Positions 1-11,090 of a stretch of 64,000 bases of DNA are shown here, piece after piece. A program made the translations under genes and the position numbers. The DNA comes from Isoetes taiwanensis (lineage: Eukaryota > Streptophyta > Lycopodiopsida > Isoetales > Isoetaceae): assembly GCA_021234155.1 (NCBI GenBank), contig JAJEKV010000011.1:13991255-14055254 (forward strand), in the 5' to 3' direction. The notes beneath the pieces were generated by a model. That model had not been told where the DNA came from and did no database searches. It saw only the letters and a program-made list of their open reading frames with translations. Numbering within the stretch: position 1 is the first letter of the stretch; each line of letters opens with the position of its first letter.

Positions 1-376
1 ATGCAGTGGCAGCCAGGGATCCCCACTTAGTCACGAGGACTAACCCCAGTGAATGCATGTGCAAAGAGTAAGCAAGGGATGGCAGCAAAGTCATACCGAG
101 GATCGTGGGTTGAGCCGGCCGAAGCTCCCGGATGAATTGTTCACAATTAGTCATTATATTTGTTGAGAATATGGATTCTTTGGATGTTAATATTATCTGA
201 TTATATTGAGATCATAAGTATTTTGCTTATTGAGTTTTGAGCGTGTCATTCCAACTGTGCAAGAGGAAGATTCAATTCTTCACCATATCCAATTGTTTGT
301 CACACCAACCTAGAATTAGCACAGTATTGACAAGATCCCGAGTTGCCTAGAGGGTCAACTCGGCAGGCTCGTCACA
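1..376 (+). repeat. 3' part of the left LTR of a long-LTR retroelement
   Basis: This stretch matches 3139-3507 almost base for base apart from a few short indels, and both copies end in CGTCACA. It is followed after three bases by a primer-binding site, which fixes it as the end of the left LTR. The rest of this LTR lies left of the window. Confidence 0.85.
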
Positions 377-701
377 GTTTGGTATCAGAGCAATGTTGGA
401 TCTTTGGGAGTTGGCTTGTTGGTTGTGGCATTGTGATGCTAATGGTTTTTTCTTTCAGAGACATCAGGCGATGGTATCCTCAGAGGGAGGAACAGTATCT
501 AGAGGGGGTTAGCATATAAAGGTGCTAAGCAAGAATTCCCCATGTAAGCATCAAGAGTAGCTTTCGACGATGTAGAGGTACAGTTTTCCTTGTATAGATT
601 TGGTGTATATATGATCATGATAGTTCTAGAGGATTTGACAAGTGTTGCTAAGATCTTTGATCGACCCATGAGGACATGGGTTAATTTTTAGAAGGGGAGA
701 T
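377..701 (+). mobile_element. Very short internal region of the LTR element
   Basis: Between the two LTRs lie only about 325 bases. They hold the primer-binding site at the start and a purine-rich tract (GAAGGGGAGA, 691-700) just before the right LTR. I see no gag, protease, reverse transcriptase or integrase sequence. The element is therefore non-autonomous, or the product of a large internal deletion, and would depend on proteins from another element. Superfamily cannot be assigned from coding sequence. The LTR start TGTAACGGACC resembles that of the gypsy remnant near 39.5 kb, which hints at Ty3/gypsy. Confidence 0.75.
380..391 (+). promoter_or_regulatory. tRNA primer-binding site
   Basis: TGGTATCAGAGC is the classic plant retrotransposon primer-binding site, complementary to the 3' end of initiator methionine tRNA. 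It lies three bases after the LTR end. Confidence 0.85.
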
Positions 702-3507
702 TGTAACGGACCTGGCCACCTAATGGTTCAGTATACGCATTTGTGTATGGTATGTATATGAGTTGTATATGTGGCATGCATGCAGCATGAGCTCATGTAG
801 GCAATGTTGGAAAGAGGGCTTTTGGCAAACGTGAAGCTAAGAGAAGCTAATAGGAGGCAGGAGCTTGGAAGGATTGCACTGGGAGGGTTGTCGAAGCGAG
901 AAAGGACGTAAGAGCTTGGAGATCACATCAAGAACTGCATCAATCTATTCTATCAGGTGGGGTTTTGGATTTTGTGGATTCAAGTTATGGCTTGCATAGG
1001 CTGCCAAGAATCAATTTGTACATGCTTTTGGGATGGTAGACTTTCTTTGTCTTAGCTATGGCTGGAATTGCCAAGGCCACCGTAAAGCCCCGTGGAGGCG
1101 AGATTGTTTATGCTGATATTCTAGAATTAAATTGGGATATTATGGGCTACCTCAGCGGCATAATCTGCAGCCAGAATTGCCACGCTTGGATGCTAAGCTT
1201 ATGGAAGCTTCTTAGAGGGACCCGCAACGAGATGGATTCGGTGGGATAAGAGGTTGAACTGAAGGAATCATGGGCTGAATTGGTGACTCAGAGGTCGGCA
1301 TGATCATTTCATGGGACAGGAAGAAGACCCAACTGCCTCAGATCAGACCCAAGTTTATGGGACAGAGGACGAATTGCTTCTAAACAGTAGATTTGGGAAG
1401 TTAAAGTGCCGATTTACCTTGATTAATCCTTTGCCCCGGCCGGAATCGTTGATGAATCGAAAGCTTATTGCTTGTTGGCTGGTTGGTTGAGGCAACAAAA
1501 CTAGTTGAATCAGGTCGAATTTGGAAGAGAAGGCCGGATTGGGGCCTCGAAGTTCCCGCCGTGTGCTTGAGCAGGCCGGTCGTCTCTCACAAGCACCTCT
1601 GCGGGGAGGTGGAAGGCCGGACCAAAAGTGGGTCTCAAGTTTGTGTTGCTCTTTGGTTATTTTGTTGGTCTTGTTTATTCCTTGTTGTACTTTGCCCTAT
1701 GTTTAATTAACAATTTGGTGGTTCAAGGGGAAATAGGAAGCATGAGTAGCCGTGGATGAGGTACGTGATCATTCAGAGAATAAGTTTGGGTGAGCTACGA
1801 TACAATAGACAAAAGCATGTAATAAGCATTTGTATTCTATGAACAGTTGAATTTAAGTGCATATCATGGAACTTAACTCTAAGATAAGAAAGGGAACATG
1901 AAAGTATAAGGTGTTTGGGATCTAGCAGGCCATCCACCGAGTAAGTAAAGGCAAGTGAGTTGGGAAAATACAAGGGTCGGAAATATGTAAGAATTTGCTT
2001 TGTTGTGAATAATGGAACTTAAGTAAATAAGAAACGATAATATCTAAGCTTAATAATCACAAGACTAATAACTGAGATAATTTTGGCTCCTGAAGATGGG
2101 GCCTAGTGTAAGGAATCATTTGGCAGGTGGTATCAGCGGTTACGGTCATGAGATCTTATGGACTTTTAAGTTGGAAGTGCGGAATTCCCGTGTTTTACAT
2201 TAATTGTGCCAATTAAATTAGTAGCTAAGGAAGTTGGTTTTTAATATGGAATATTAAAAACCTTAGCTAACAATTGTTAAAAGATAAATAAAAGGGTGGA
2301 ACCTTAAAGATCATGAGAAGTTGGGCATCGAGAGCTATATGAGGCCTATGGACTATCCAGATGAGGCTATGGAGTGGAAGCTAATGGATTATCCTCATGG
2401 GAGAATGGTTCTGAGGTAAGTTTGCATTGTTTGGAATGTTGTTTTTCCTTGTTCAGTGAAGTACATAGGTATGGGAGCTACATCGATGATAGTTAGGCTT
2501 GTGACTTCCTCAACATGTTTGGATCAGTAAGTTAGCTACTTCAACATGGGCAAGTTGTACAGGCAACATCGGCAAGAGTATGATCTAGGCACATGTATAG
2601 AGAACATTCTAATGAACTTCACATGTCTTGGTCTTGCATTGTCCACTGTTGTCTGGTATTTTGTTATCTCTTGGATCCTCCGGGGTCGGGCTTCTAGGTT
2701 CGGTGGCCTAGGTTGTTCCGGCATTACTCATGTCATCTGTGATATGTTCTTGTGCTTTGTGACACCGGGCGTGGCATCCGGTGGAAGGGGATGCACGTCA
2801 ACTCTTGTGAACTCTATGGTAAGAGGTCCTCCAGTGCCAGACGTGGGCTGGGAAGGGTATGCGCATACGAGGTTCACCCCACCAACTCCGCCAACGGGGC
2901 TCGGAATGTGAGCTGGCCGGGCATTTCTCTGCTAACAGGGCCTGCATGTAGGCTGGCTGAGCTTCCCATTGTCCCGGAGCTATGTGTCATGATGGTTTGG
3001 TATTTTTTACTATGTCTTGCTTCTGATGTTCATGTTGATATTTCTTTGGATTATGTTGTCATTGTCTTAGCACTGTACTCACGTAGGATTTTCCATCTGT
3101 GTTTATGCTTATCCGAGATTTCCAGAGTATTTCCATACATGCAGTGGCAGCCAGGGATCCCCACTTAGTCACGAGGACTAACCCCAGTGAATGCATGTGC
3201 AGTGAGTAAGCAAGGGATGGCAGCAGTGCAGCTGAGGATCGTGGTTGAGCGAAGCTCCTGGGATGAATTGTTCACAATTAGCTGTTATATTTGTTGAGAA
3301 TATGGATTCTTTGGATGTTAATATTATCTGATTATATTGAGATCATAAGTATTTTGCTTATTGAGTTTTGAGCGTGTCATTTCAACTGTGCAAGAGGAAG
3401 ATTCAATTCTTCACCATATCCAATTGTTTGTCACACCAACCTAGAATTGGCACAGTATTGACAAGATCCCGAGTTGCCTAGAGGGTCAACTCGGCAGGCT
3501 CGTCACA
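702..3507 (+). repeat. Right LTR, about 2.8 kb
   Basis: It starts TGTAACGG directly after the polypurine tract and ends CGTCACA, giving the usual TG...CA ends. Its last 369 bases match the left LTR. It is unusually long. Several open frames inside it (for example 2546-2911 and 2752-3168) resemble no protein I know and are probably chance. The right edge abuts truncated LINE reverse-transcriptase sequence, so the element appears to have inserted into a LINE. Confidence 0.8.
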
Positions 3508-4992
3508 TAACATCATCTTTAAGAAGATCCCAGAAATGAATGTAGAATTCACTAGGAATGCCATCAGGCCCAGGGGATTTACATTTACCAAAAGATCTCA
3601 AGACCTTAAGAATTTCATGCTCAGCAGGAGGCACAATAAAAGAGTCATCCATAGTGTCAATAGAATTAGGGATAATCTAGTCTATCAAATCAAGAAAAAT
3701 CTTTTCTCTTGGGGAGTCAATATCTTGAGAAGCAATTTTGGAAAAGAGAGAGGCATAGTTATCATGAAAGAAGGATCTGATAATCTTTGGATCATCCAAG
3801 CATAGACCAGCATCAGTTTTAATTTCAGTAATAGAGTTTCTTAGCAGCCTAGCTTTGGCTACCTTAAAAAAGAACCTTGAGCTGCCACAATCCATTTCTT
3901 TGTTAAATTTGACTTTGCACTTGATTGTTGAGCTTTTAGCTTCAATCTCCTCTATACTCTTAAGATAATTTTCCACTAATTCTTCACCCACATGCAGGTT
4001 AAGATTGTAGGATCATCCTGCAGCAAAGATCTTATGTTTCTCATATGAGTTAACAAGTCCTCTTTCTCCTTTAATCTTGTGAGGTGCTTCTTCCTTGACC
4101 ACTCTTTAATCCAGCTTTTAGCTTTCTTGATCTTAGCATAAAAGCTTTTCATAGATTGATGACTGCAATTAGATTGAAGATCAAGATAAAAAGCCTTGAA
4201 ATCATTCACAAATGATTCATTTTCAAGAAGAGCACAATTGAACTTGTAGGGAATATTTCCATCTCTTGGAATTTGAGTCAATTGCCTTGTGCACAAGAAT
4301 TGTGGCTGGTGATCAGAAATTATATTCCCTTCATCACTTGTAACAAAACAATTATCCCAGAGAGAAGAGTTAGGACTGCAGACATAGAATCTATCAAGAG
4401 CACAGTAGACCCTCTTATCCCCTTTTTACTTATTAGACCAAGTGAAGGAGGTTGTAGAAGAGGGGACATGCACAAGTGAAGAATCAGAGATAAAACTATT
4501 CCAATTACATCTCTCAGAGGCAGACATATTAATGTTATTCCCTAATTTCATGTTCCATGAAGGGGTATTGTTAAAATCCCCTCCAACAATCCAATCCGAG
4601 ATAGTATTATTCTGTAACCAAGAGTTAATATCATTCCATAGCATCTCCCTATCCTTGGGGCAAGTTGGGGCATAGATGTTAATAATACCAAAAACAGAAT
4701 TTTGATACTTGAAGGTAACAGCTTGCCACAATTTAGAAGGGGAATTGAAGAAACTAAGATGCTCAAGGCTTTTCCAGATCATAATGATGCCACCACTTCT
4801 CCCATTAGCCTCAATCCAGGTGGAGTGAGATCTTGGATAAATCCAGTCACCAAGATTAGAGGTTTCAAATTTTGGAAGTTTAAGTTCTTGCAGCAAAATC
4901 ACATCAGCACTATAGCTCCTGATTTGGGAGATAGCTCTTTTTCTTTTGATAGGACCTTTAATTCCTCTAACGTTCCAAGATAAAATCCTCAT
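3508..4992 (-). pseudogene. LINE-A ORF2: endonuclease and start of reverse transcriptase, truncated
   Basis: Reading down from 4992, the protein begins with an APE-type endonuclease of L1 elements: LSWNVRG near the N-terminus, then LLQELK, then GDFNN, and SDHQP near 4310. These carry the usual catalytic Asn, Glu, Asp and His residues. An in-frame stop at 4426-4428 breaks the domain, and the frame shifts near 3985. The start of the reverse transcriptase (KSPGPDGIPSEFY) is reached just before 3508, where the LTR of the neighbouring element begins. The catalytic YADD region is absent and presumably lies beyond the LTR element, left of the window. The gene starts 56 bases after the ORF1 stop, as in a bicistronic LINE. 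Confidence 0.9.
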
Positions 4993-5047
4993 TATACTAT
5001 GAGCTTAGAAAAACAAGAGAAAGGAAAGGAAGCAGTAAATCAGAAAG

Positions 5048-7522
5048 TTAAATATACCTCTTTTTCTTTTTCCCTTTTCTCTGTTTACTTCTAGTATTAG
5101 CAGCAGGAGTATTAGTGAGGTCAGCAAGTGTTGAACTATTCTTCTTATACTTGGAGGCATTGGGCCTAGAGGGTTCAGATGTAGCAGTTAATCCAGCAAT
5201 AGAACAATCAACAAGAAAATTATCCCCTTCCCAATTTTCTTTATCATTTGCATTTTCAATCTCATCTTCACTAATATCTGAGGATCCTCCAGGAATGAAT
5301 TCAAACATTCTATTTTTAGGAGAGACAGGAAGATTAGGGAGATTATGCATAAAAGATGGGGAAAGAGAAGAAACATGACCTGGATTGTTGCTTTCCTCAA
5401 GCTGAGTTAGGTCTTCTTGCAGGACAACAGTAATTTCTTGAGTAGAGTCAGCTGCCAAAATCTTATCACTATCCAACCAAATATTATCATCTTCTAGGCC
5501 AGTTGCATCCCTTTCTGGAGTATCTTGTACAATTTCTTCATCCATAAGATTATACTGACAATAGTGTTGGCCATGTGCACTGAGGCCCTCTTGCAAAGAT
5601 GCCACCGGCCAAGCATAATTTCAAGGCAATATTTGAAGGATGGAGGGGGGGATCGAGTGCCGTGAAAGATCAATAATTGGGGATTGTAAAGGGTTCAAAT
5701 TGCCTTCACATGGTTTGCTCAACAAAACCTCCAAATCAAATTCAGGGTTAAGGTTAGCTAATAACTGGAATTGGTTAGAGTTACCAATTTTGTGATCAGC
5801 AGCCATCTCTTGAACCTTACTTGACTCAGCAACATTCATTGGGATAATAATTTGATTGCTCTCCTTTGGTGAAGTAGAAATAGGAGCTGGAACAATCTCC
5901 ACCAGAGTATCCTTGGGATCAATCATAGATTGTTCCTTCATAGACTGTTCATTTTCCAGCCTATTTTGTTTCAGAGTTTTATCATGCTTATTTTTCTTGT
6001 TTAATGGACCATTCTTAACCCTGTAGGAATCGAGAATATCAGCATTCTCCTTGTTCTTGGCAGAAAGCTTTGCATCCATAATAATTTTGTTCAATGTGTC
6101 ATGCAAATTACTGGTTTTTGAGAAGCTGCCATCTTTGTCAGTGGTCTTAGTTGTTTTGGCAGAATTTTCATGATTCTGCAACACATTGACTTGCAAAGCT
6201 TTACCATTCCTGAGAGTCTTCACAAAACCACCTCCAGGCTTTCCTTTATTAGCTGTCTCCTCATTCTTAAGTTCTGCCTCTCTTAGCTGCTTTCTTCTTT
6301 GAATTCTTTTGTAGCTGCCATTAACTTTAGTCCACTGAAAGTTGCTATCCTTGGAGATAATGCATGGAGCACCAAGGTCAGAATCTTGATGATCAATTAC
6401 TGATCCATTTGAATTTTTCTTAATCTGCTGACTGTTGACCTTATTGTTGATATTGACTTTTTGGTTGACATGCTCGTTGACTCGACAGTTCTCAGATAGT
6501 TTTATAGGAATTTGCTCACAAGTAGATGTTAAATCCTTGCAGGAATCATACCAAAAGTGTCTAACCATACAAGTTTGGCACTGAGGTGGCAAACCAGACC
6601 ATCTCAAATCCAGAGAGGCTTCTTTCCCAAAAGCATCTTGAAAGGGGATGTGGAGGGGAATGTCTTTGGAAATATCAAGCTGGACAATAGAGCGGGGTGG
6701 TCTATAGGGGGAGAATTCAGTGCAAATATAGGAACTAATTGAGTCAAACAATAGTTTAAGACAATCCTCATTCCAGTATATTGGGTTTAGACCATGAAGG
6801 GTAGTGGAAGCAACACAAAGATTGTCCAGATTGGCTACTTCAAATTTGGGATCCCATTTAAGAAAGGTAAGTTAAAAAGATTCAAAAGCCATTGGACCAT
6901 GATTTAAGAGAAAATTGGCAGATCTTTTACTGCCACATTCAATCATGATATATGGGAAGTGAAGCCAGTAGACAGCATTTATAAGCATACCCTTCTGAAG
7001 GTTCAGGCAGAAAGACCAAAGTTTGTCTAGTTTAATCCCATGCTTATTAGTTTTAACAATTACAGCAGAGTCATGGAATGAGTTTAATTTTGCATGAACA
7101 GAAGGAAGATCTAAGGAAATACCATTGAAAATAGCCTTCTTTCTTGCACTGAATGGACCCTTGAAAGGGCGGATATCTCCTAGGATCTTGTCCATGGTAG
7201 CATCTGAGGACAAAGGTTGATCCGATCTTTTATCCCCATAAGCAATTGGAACTTCGAGGACGGGATGAATGCTTGGAAGCCGGCCTAAGAAATCCGGATC
7301 CTTGGAAAGATTATCCCAGCATGGGACTGTAAAAGATAGTGAATCCATTGAAGGCTGCCCAATGCATGAGTTAGCGAAATTACCAAAGAAAATGAAATTT
7401 TTGGGATTTTCATGGAAGGATCTTAACTGTTTGAGAAGCTCGGGTCGATCAGAGGGCGCGAATTCAGCAAAAGCATGAAGAATGGAGAGAAATTTAGGGT
7501 AATTTTTGCTTTTAAGAGCCAT
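5048..7522 (-). pseudogene. LINE-A ORF1 (nucleic-acid-binding protein), two internal stops
   Basis: One reading frame runs from ATG at 7522 to 5048, about 824 codons, broken only by stops at 6872-6874 and 5621-5623. It lies just upstream of the endonuclease ORF on the same strand, so by position it is the LINE ORF1. The first 215 residues (MALKSKNYPKFL...) resemble the N-terminal globular domain of plant LINE ORF1 proteins. A Cys/His cluster (CQTCMVRHFWYDSC) may be a degenerate zinc knuckle. The C-terminal 180 residues are acidic and then end in a basic tail (KQRKGKKKKRY). No catalytic role is expected; such proteins bind the LINE RNA. Confidence 0.7.
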
Positions 7523-8015
7523 GCAGAAAGAACCAGGTGAAAACTACAAAAGCAGAAGAAACATGTGCGAATTGGCAGGAGGGGAAAACAAAGGCCAGGG
7601 AAAGAAACAGGGGAAGAGCCTTTGTAAATCTAAGAAGTCGGAAAGCCACACTCAGTACCAAATTGAAGGAAACCAGACGCCAATACATGAATCATTGCTC
7701 AGAGTAGATCTTTACCACAATCTTGGAGTCAGCCCAATCACAATGAACATGAAAAGTGCCCGAAGCAGAGACTTCTTTCTTTCCAATGAACTCCTGTAGC
7801 CAAGATTCTACAATCTCTACTTCAAATTCTACTGAACTCGGAACAAATGAATACTCAGGGGCAAATAATTCCTCAGGAAAATGCTGCTCAGAGATTAGCG
7901 AATTCCACAAGTCAGAGGGAGAGCCTTTCAAGTAACCACAAGTCAATCTCGAATTCTGCTTGATAATTGTGAATTGGTATCCATTTGTGGCATTTGAAGA
8001 GGGGAATCATGAGAA
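7523..8015 (-). other. Probable LINE-A 5' region, no recognised gene
   Basis: This lies upstream of the LINE ORF1. A minus-strand open frame at 7692-7946 (84 codons) matches nothing I recognise. I see no promoter motif. The LINE 5' end is not defined. Confidence 0.35.
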
Positions 8016-8023
8016 GTGCAAGC

Positions 8024-8719
8024 CAGGGTTGCCCTTAAGGCCAAATTTATCTAAGCATAATTTAGAAGGTCGGGCGAATAATAGAGTTACAAGATTAGTT
8101 ATGCTGGCGAATGTTTTCTAGGCATGAATGTTTTTTAGAGAAATCTAGGCGAATTTAAGTGCAAGATTTAAGTGTCTTTTTTTCCAAGTGCAATTTCTGT
8201 GGTGAAATTTTATTCATCGGCATCCATATTTAATCAAGGACACAAACACATTATGACTCTAGTTGCATGATGTAATACCACAACTTAACCTTTGCAAATG
8301 AGAACATGGCTTATCCTTGTAGATAAAACAAATCTATTAAAAGGGAGGTCTGTAAAAAAATGCTCTCCAATGCATCCTTAGAAGTATTTGAAACACAATA
8401 GCTACAAAAATAACTCTTAAAATTATCATATGTACCTAAATGGATATGGAGAATAGATTAGGTTATGAAGAAAGCCTAGAATATTAGGCGATTCCTTAAG
8501 AAATCTTCGAGAAGGAGGGTAGAGGATAAGGCGAATCCATAGTTATGACACTTAGTGGATGTGGCGAATTTTCCAGTGGAGTGAGATTTGTTTGTAGAAA
8601 AGTTGGCTAATTTTATTTTTTTCATCTATAACGGGCCCTACTAAACCATAGCGTCAAAATTTCTCGATACCCTTAAAAAATAGCCTTTTGGCGAACTTTC
8701 GTCCTTAAGGGCTACCCTG
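8024..8719. mobile_element. Non-autonomous hAT element (696 bp) with 8-bp target duplication
   Basis: The ends are 17-bp inverted repeats with one mismatch: CAGGGTTGCCCTTAAGG on the left, and CAGGGTAGCCCTTAAGG read inward from the right. The element is flanked on both sides by GTGCAAGC (8016-8023 and 8720-8727), an exact 8-bp duplication. CAGGG ends plus an 8-bp duplication are the mark of hAT transposons. The interior has no transposase. GGCGA(A/T) occurs about seven times, mostly near the two ends, as expected for subterminal transposase-binding sites. Confidence 0.9.
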
Positions 8720-8727
8720 GTGCAAGC

Positions 8728-9082
8728 CCCTACAAGGCTGGCAATCTAAATCCCCCAAATTGTCTTCAGAAGCAGAATGAATTAGCACAGCAGATCAAGA
8801 TTTGAGTTTGAATCAGAAAAGACAAAGCAATCAAGAAAAATGGCGCGCATTGCTGACGTGTCCCTTTCGCTCCTCTCTTTTTATGCATTGGGTTTCCTGA
8901 AGAAAGGGCCCTTTTTTTTAAGCCCTTACAAGAGACTATGTAGTCTCTTGTTATTGCAATTTCTAGCCAGAGTATTGGTATGTGCATGGTTCTGCAGCAG
9001 TACAAGCGGTTTTGAGATATTGCATTTCTTTAGGTGGGTATTTTCTATCTGAATTTGCTCTTCAGATTCAGTTTAAAGCTAT
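8728..9082. other. No recognised feature
   Basis: Sequence between the hAT element and the YSL pseudogene. Short open frames on both strands match nothing I know; it may contain decayed 3' sequence of the YSL gene. Confidence 0.3.
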
Positions 9083-10712
9083 AGTTTGCATCAAATCAGA
9101 GCTTGTAGATACAATGCTCATCATTACTCCACATGTGGCTAAACCGGCAATCACACCACCATCTTTTCCAGCCCATGTTGCAAAGACAAATAAACCAACT
9201 TTTCCATAAGTACTTGCCAAGCTCCAATCCATAAGACCTGCACCTTATTACAGAACCCAAGTGCAGGCACCAATAGGTAACAAATCAGAACAAAATACCA
9301 TCTAACAGGAGGGAATATCTGTGGGATGGATATCATTGATATGATGGATAGGGTAACATATCCAGTTAATCCAGAAGAGAATTCCTTCTTTCATAAATAC
9401 TTCAGACTGCCTTGACAAATCAACTGAATCAAGTAGCTCTGCAAAATAAAAGCATACAGACTTTCTGGAAAAGAAAGTTTGACAGTTCTTAGTTCTTACA
9501 AGTTGGGCAATTAGTAGTCAATGGAAGCTTCTTCTTATTCAATATACATCGCTTTCAACAAAAGGAACCGTATTTTCATCAGGTTATAAATACCATCACC
9601 TAAAATTACAGCAATGGCTATGAATACCTGCACATATAAGTTTCCCCCTGCATTAGCTTATGCAGGTGCAATAAATTATGTCATGAAAATTTGCACAACC
9701 TTATAGCCGTAAAGCCCTTTAAAATCATTCTTTGCTAAACCGTCTAGAAACCAGACCCAGCACGTTTGCTAATGAGAGGCCAAATAATACCCCAAAAGAC
9801 GATAGCCCAAGGACTGACCAGTTGACGATATGAGGGCATATCATGCCCACCCCAACATATGTTCTGCTAAAGTCAAAGTAGAATCTGCCATAAAACACAA
9901 TCAACAACTCATCAAGACAAAAAAAAAAGATAACAAATGGAGTTTGAGAGCACCAAATACATACGTATTGGCATAAGCTTTCATGCTTAAAGAAGAGAAA
10001 TGATCAAATCCACAACTATCGCCCGCACCACTAAAAAACTATTTGAAGAACCTCCAGAAAAAACTAGCTCCAAAATACTTGCCAAGACAAGCTATTTGTT
10101 TGCTGGATGAAATTTAAAAACTCATTTTAAAGCACATAGAAAACATGATGCTCTATCTCTAAATTCATTACTAGAGAATAATTATCTTATGCCCCAGTTT
10201 TTGCTCCTTTTTGGTGTATGGAAGCTGTTGATTAACACCGCTGTTGCAGTACCACTTGGATATGTAAGCTTATAATCAATAATCGTCACCTACCAAAAAG
10301 AAAAAAACAGATCAGCCACACAAAACAACATAAAGAAGCAACGTTTCACTTGTATATGTGCATTACAAGGGCTATAAAGACAGCAAAGACCCATACCTTG
10401 CAGAGGCACAAGCGCCATAATGCCGACAAAGCTGACTGCAAATACAAACGCAGTCATCCACCCCAGATGAAGGATTTATTACATCTTTCAAATAATTTCC
10501 TCGATACTGAGGACCAATAAGATCGTATGTCCTCTTATCCATTGCAAGCAAATAAGATTCAAATCCCCCTATGCACAGACATAAGCAAGACACATGAGTA
10601 AAACATATGTAAAAAGACAAGCTTAACGAACCAATAAATTGACAAATACTCCCATACCACTAAAAGCAATGCCATAGCAAGCCACCACAGAAGTCTGAAT
10701 AACAGTATTCTC
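9083..10712 (-). pseudogene. YSL (yellow stripe-like) metal-chelate transporter pseudogene, N-terminus missing
   Basis: Exon-like blocks of the oligopeptide-transporter family, YSL branch, occur in the right order with introns between them. They are 10658-10712 (ENTVIQTSVVACYGIAFS), 10397-10568 (GGFESYLLAMDKRTYDLIG, then WMTAFVFAVSFVGIMALVPL after a frame shift), about 10185-10289 ([18 protein letters not shown]), about 9744-9884 ([20 protein letters not shown]) and 9083-9318 (IFPPVRWYF...PALGFCN, then [16 protein letters not shown] after another shift). Working members move metal-nicotianamine complexes through the plasma or vacuolar membrane. Here there is an extra G in a run at 10463-10466, frame changes near 9800 and 9245, a stop at 9744-9746, and no N-terminal exon. 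Kept introns show it is a decayed duplicate or gene remnant, not a retrocopy. Confidence 0.85.
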
Positions 10713-11090
10713 CTGGCAAGTAAAAGGTTGAACATCAACAAAGTCCAGATCTTAACTTAAGTACATTCTAAGTTCAATTCCTCGTCGCAACCTCCCAATT
10801 CCTAACCATCAAATGTTCTAAGAGGATGCTATCATGAAAAAAAATTTGATAGAAATAAAAGTCAAAAAGAAACGGGAAACAAATGTACCGTCATGAGACA
10901 TCTGTCACAACAAAGTTTTTACATTCATGTGCATATCATACAAAGTGTCGAGTATAAAATCATGAGAATCATAGTAGGGAATGATACATTTGCATTTGTT
11001 GGGTGGACTTGCCTAAAGTTTAGGCACTTGGATCACCATGTATCAGATACTTTTTGTTACAAAATCAATGCCTCATTGGGTATCTGTCAA

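Noticed and set aside
1468-3168. Open frames of 80-138 codons inside the 2.8 kb LTR
   Set aside because: They overlap in different frames, lack any family likeness and lie in a long terminal repeat.
8840-9209. Short plus-strand hydrophobic frames
   Set aside because: Shadows opposite YSL pseudogene sequence and its flank.
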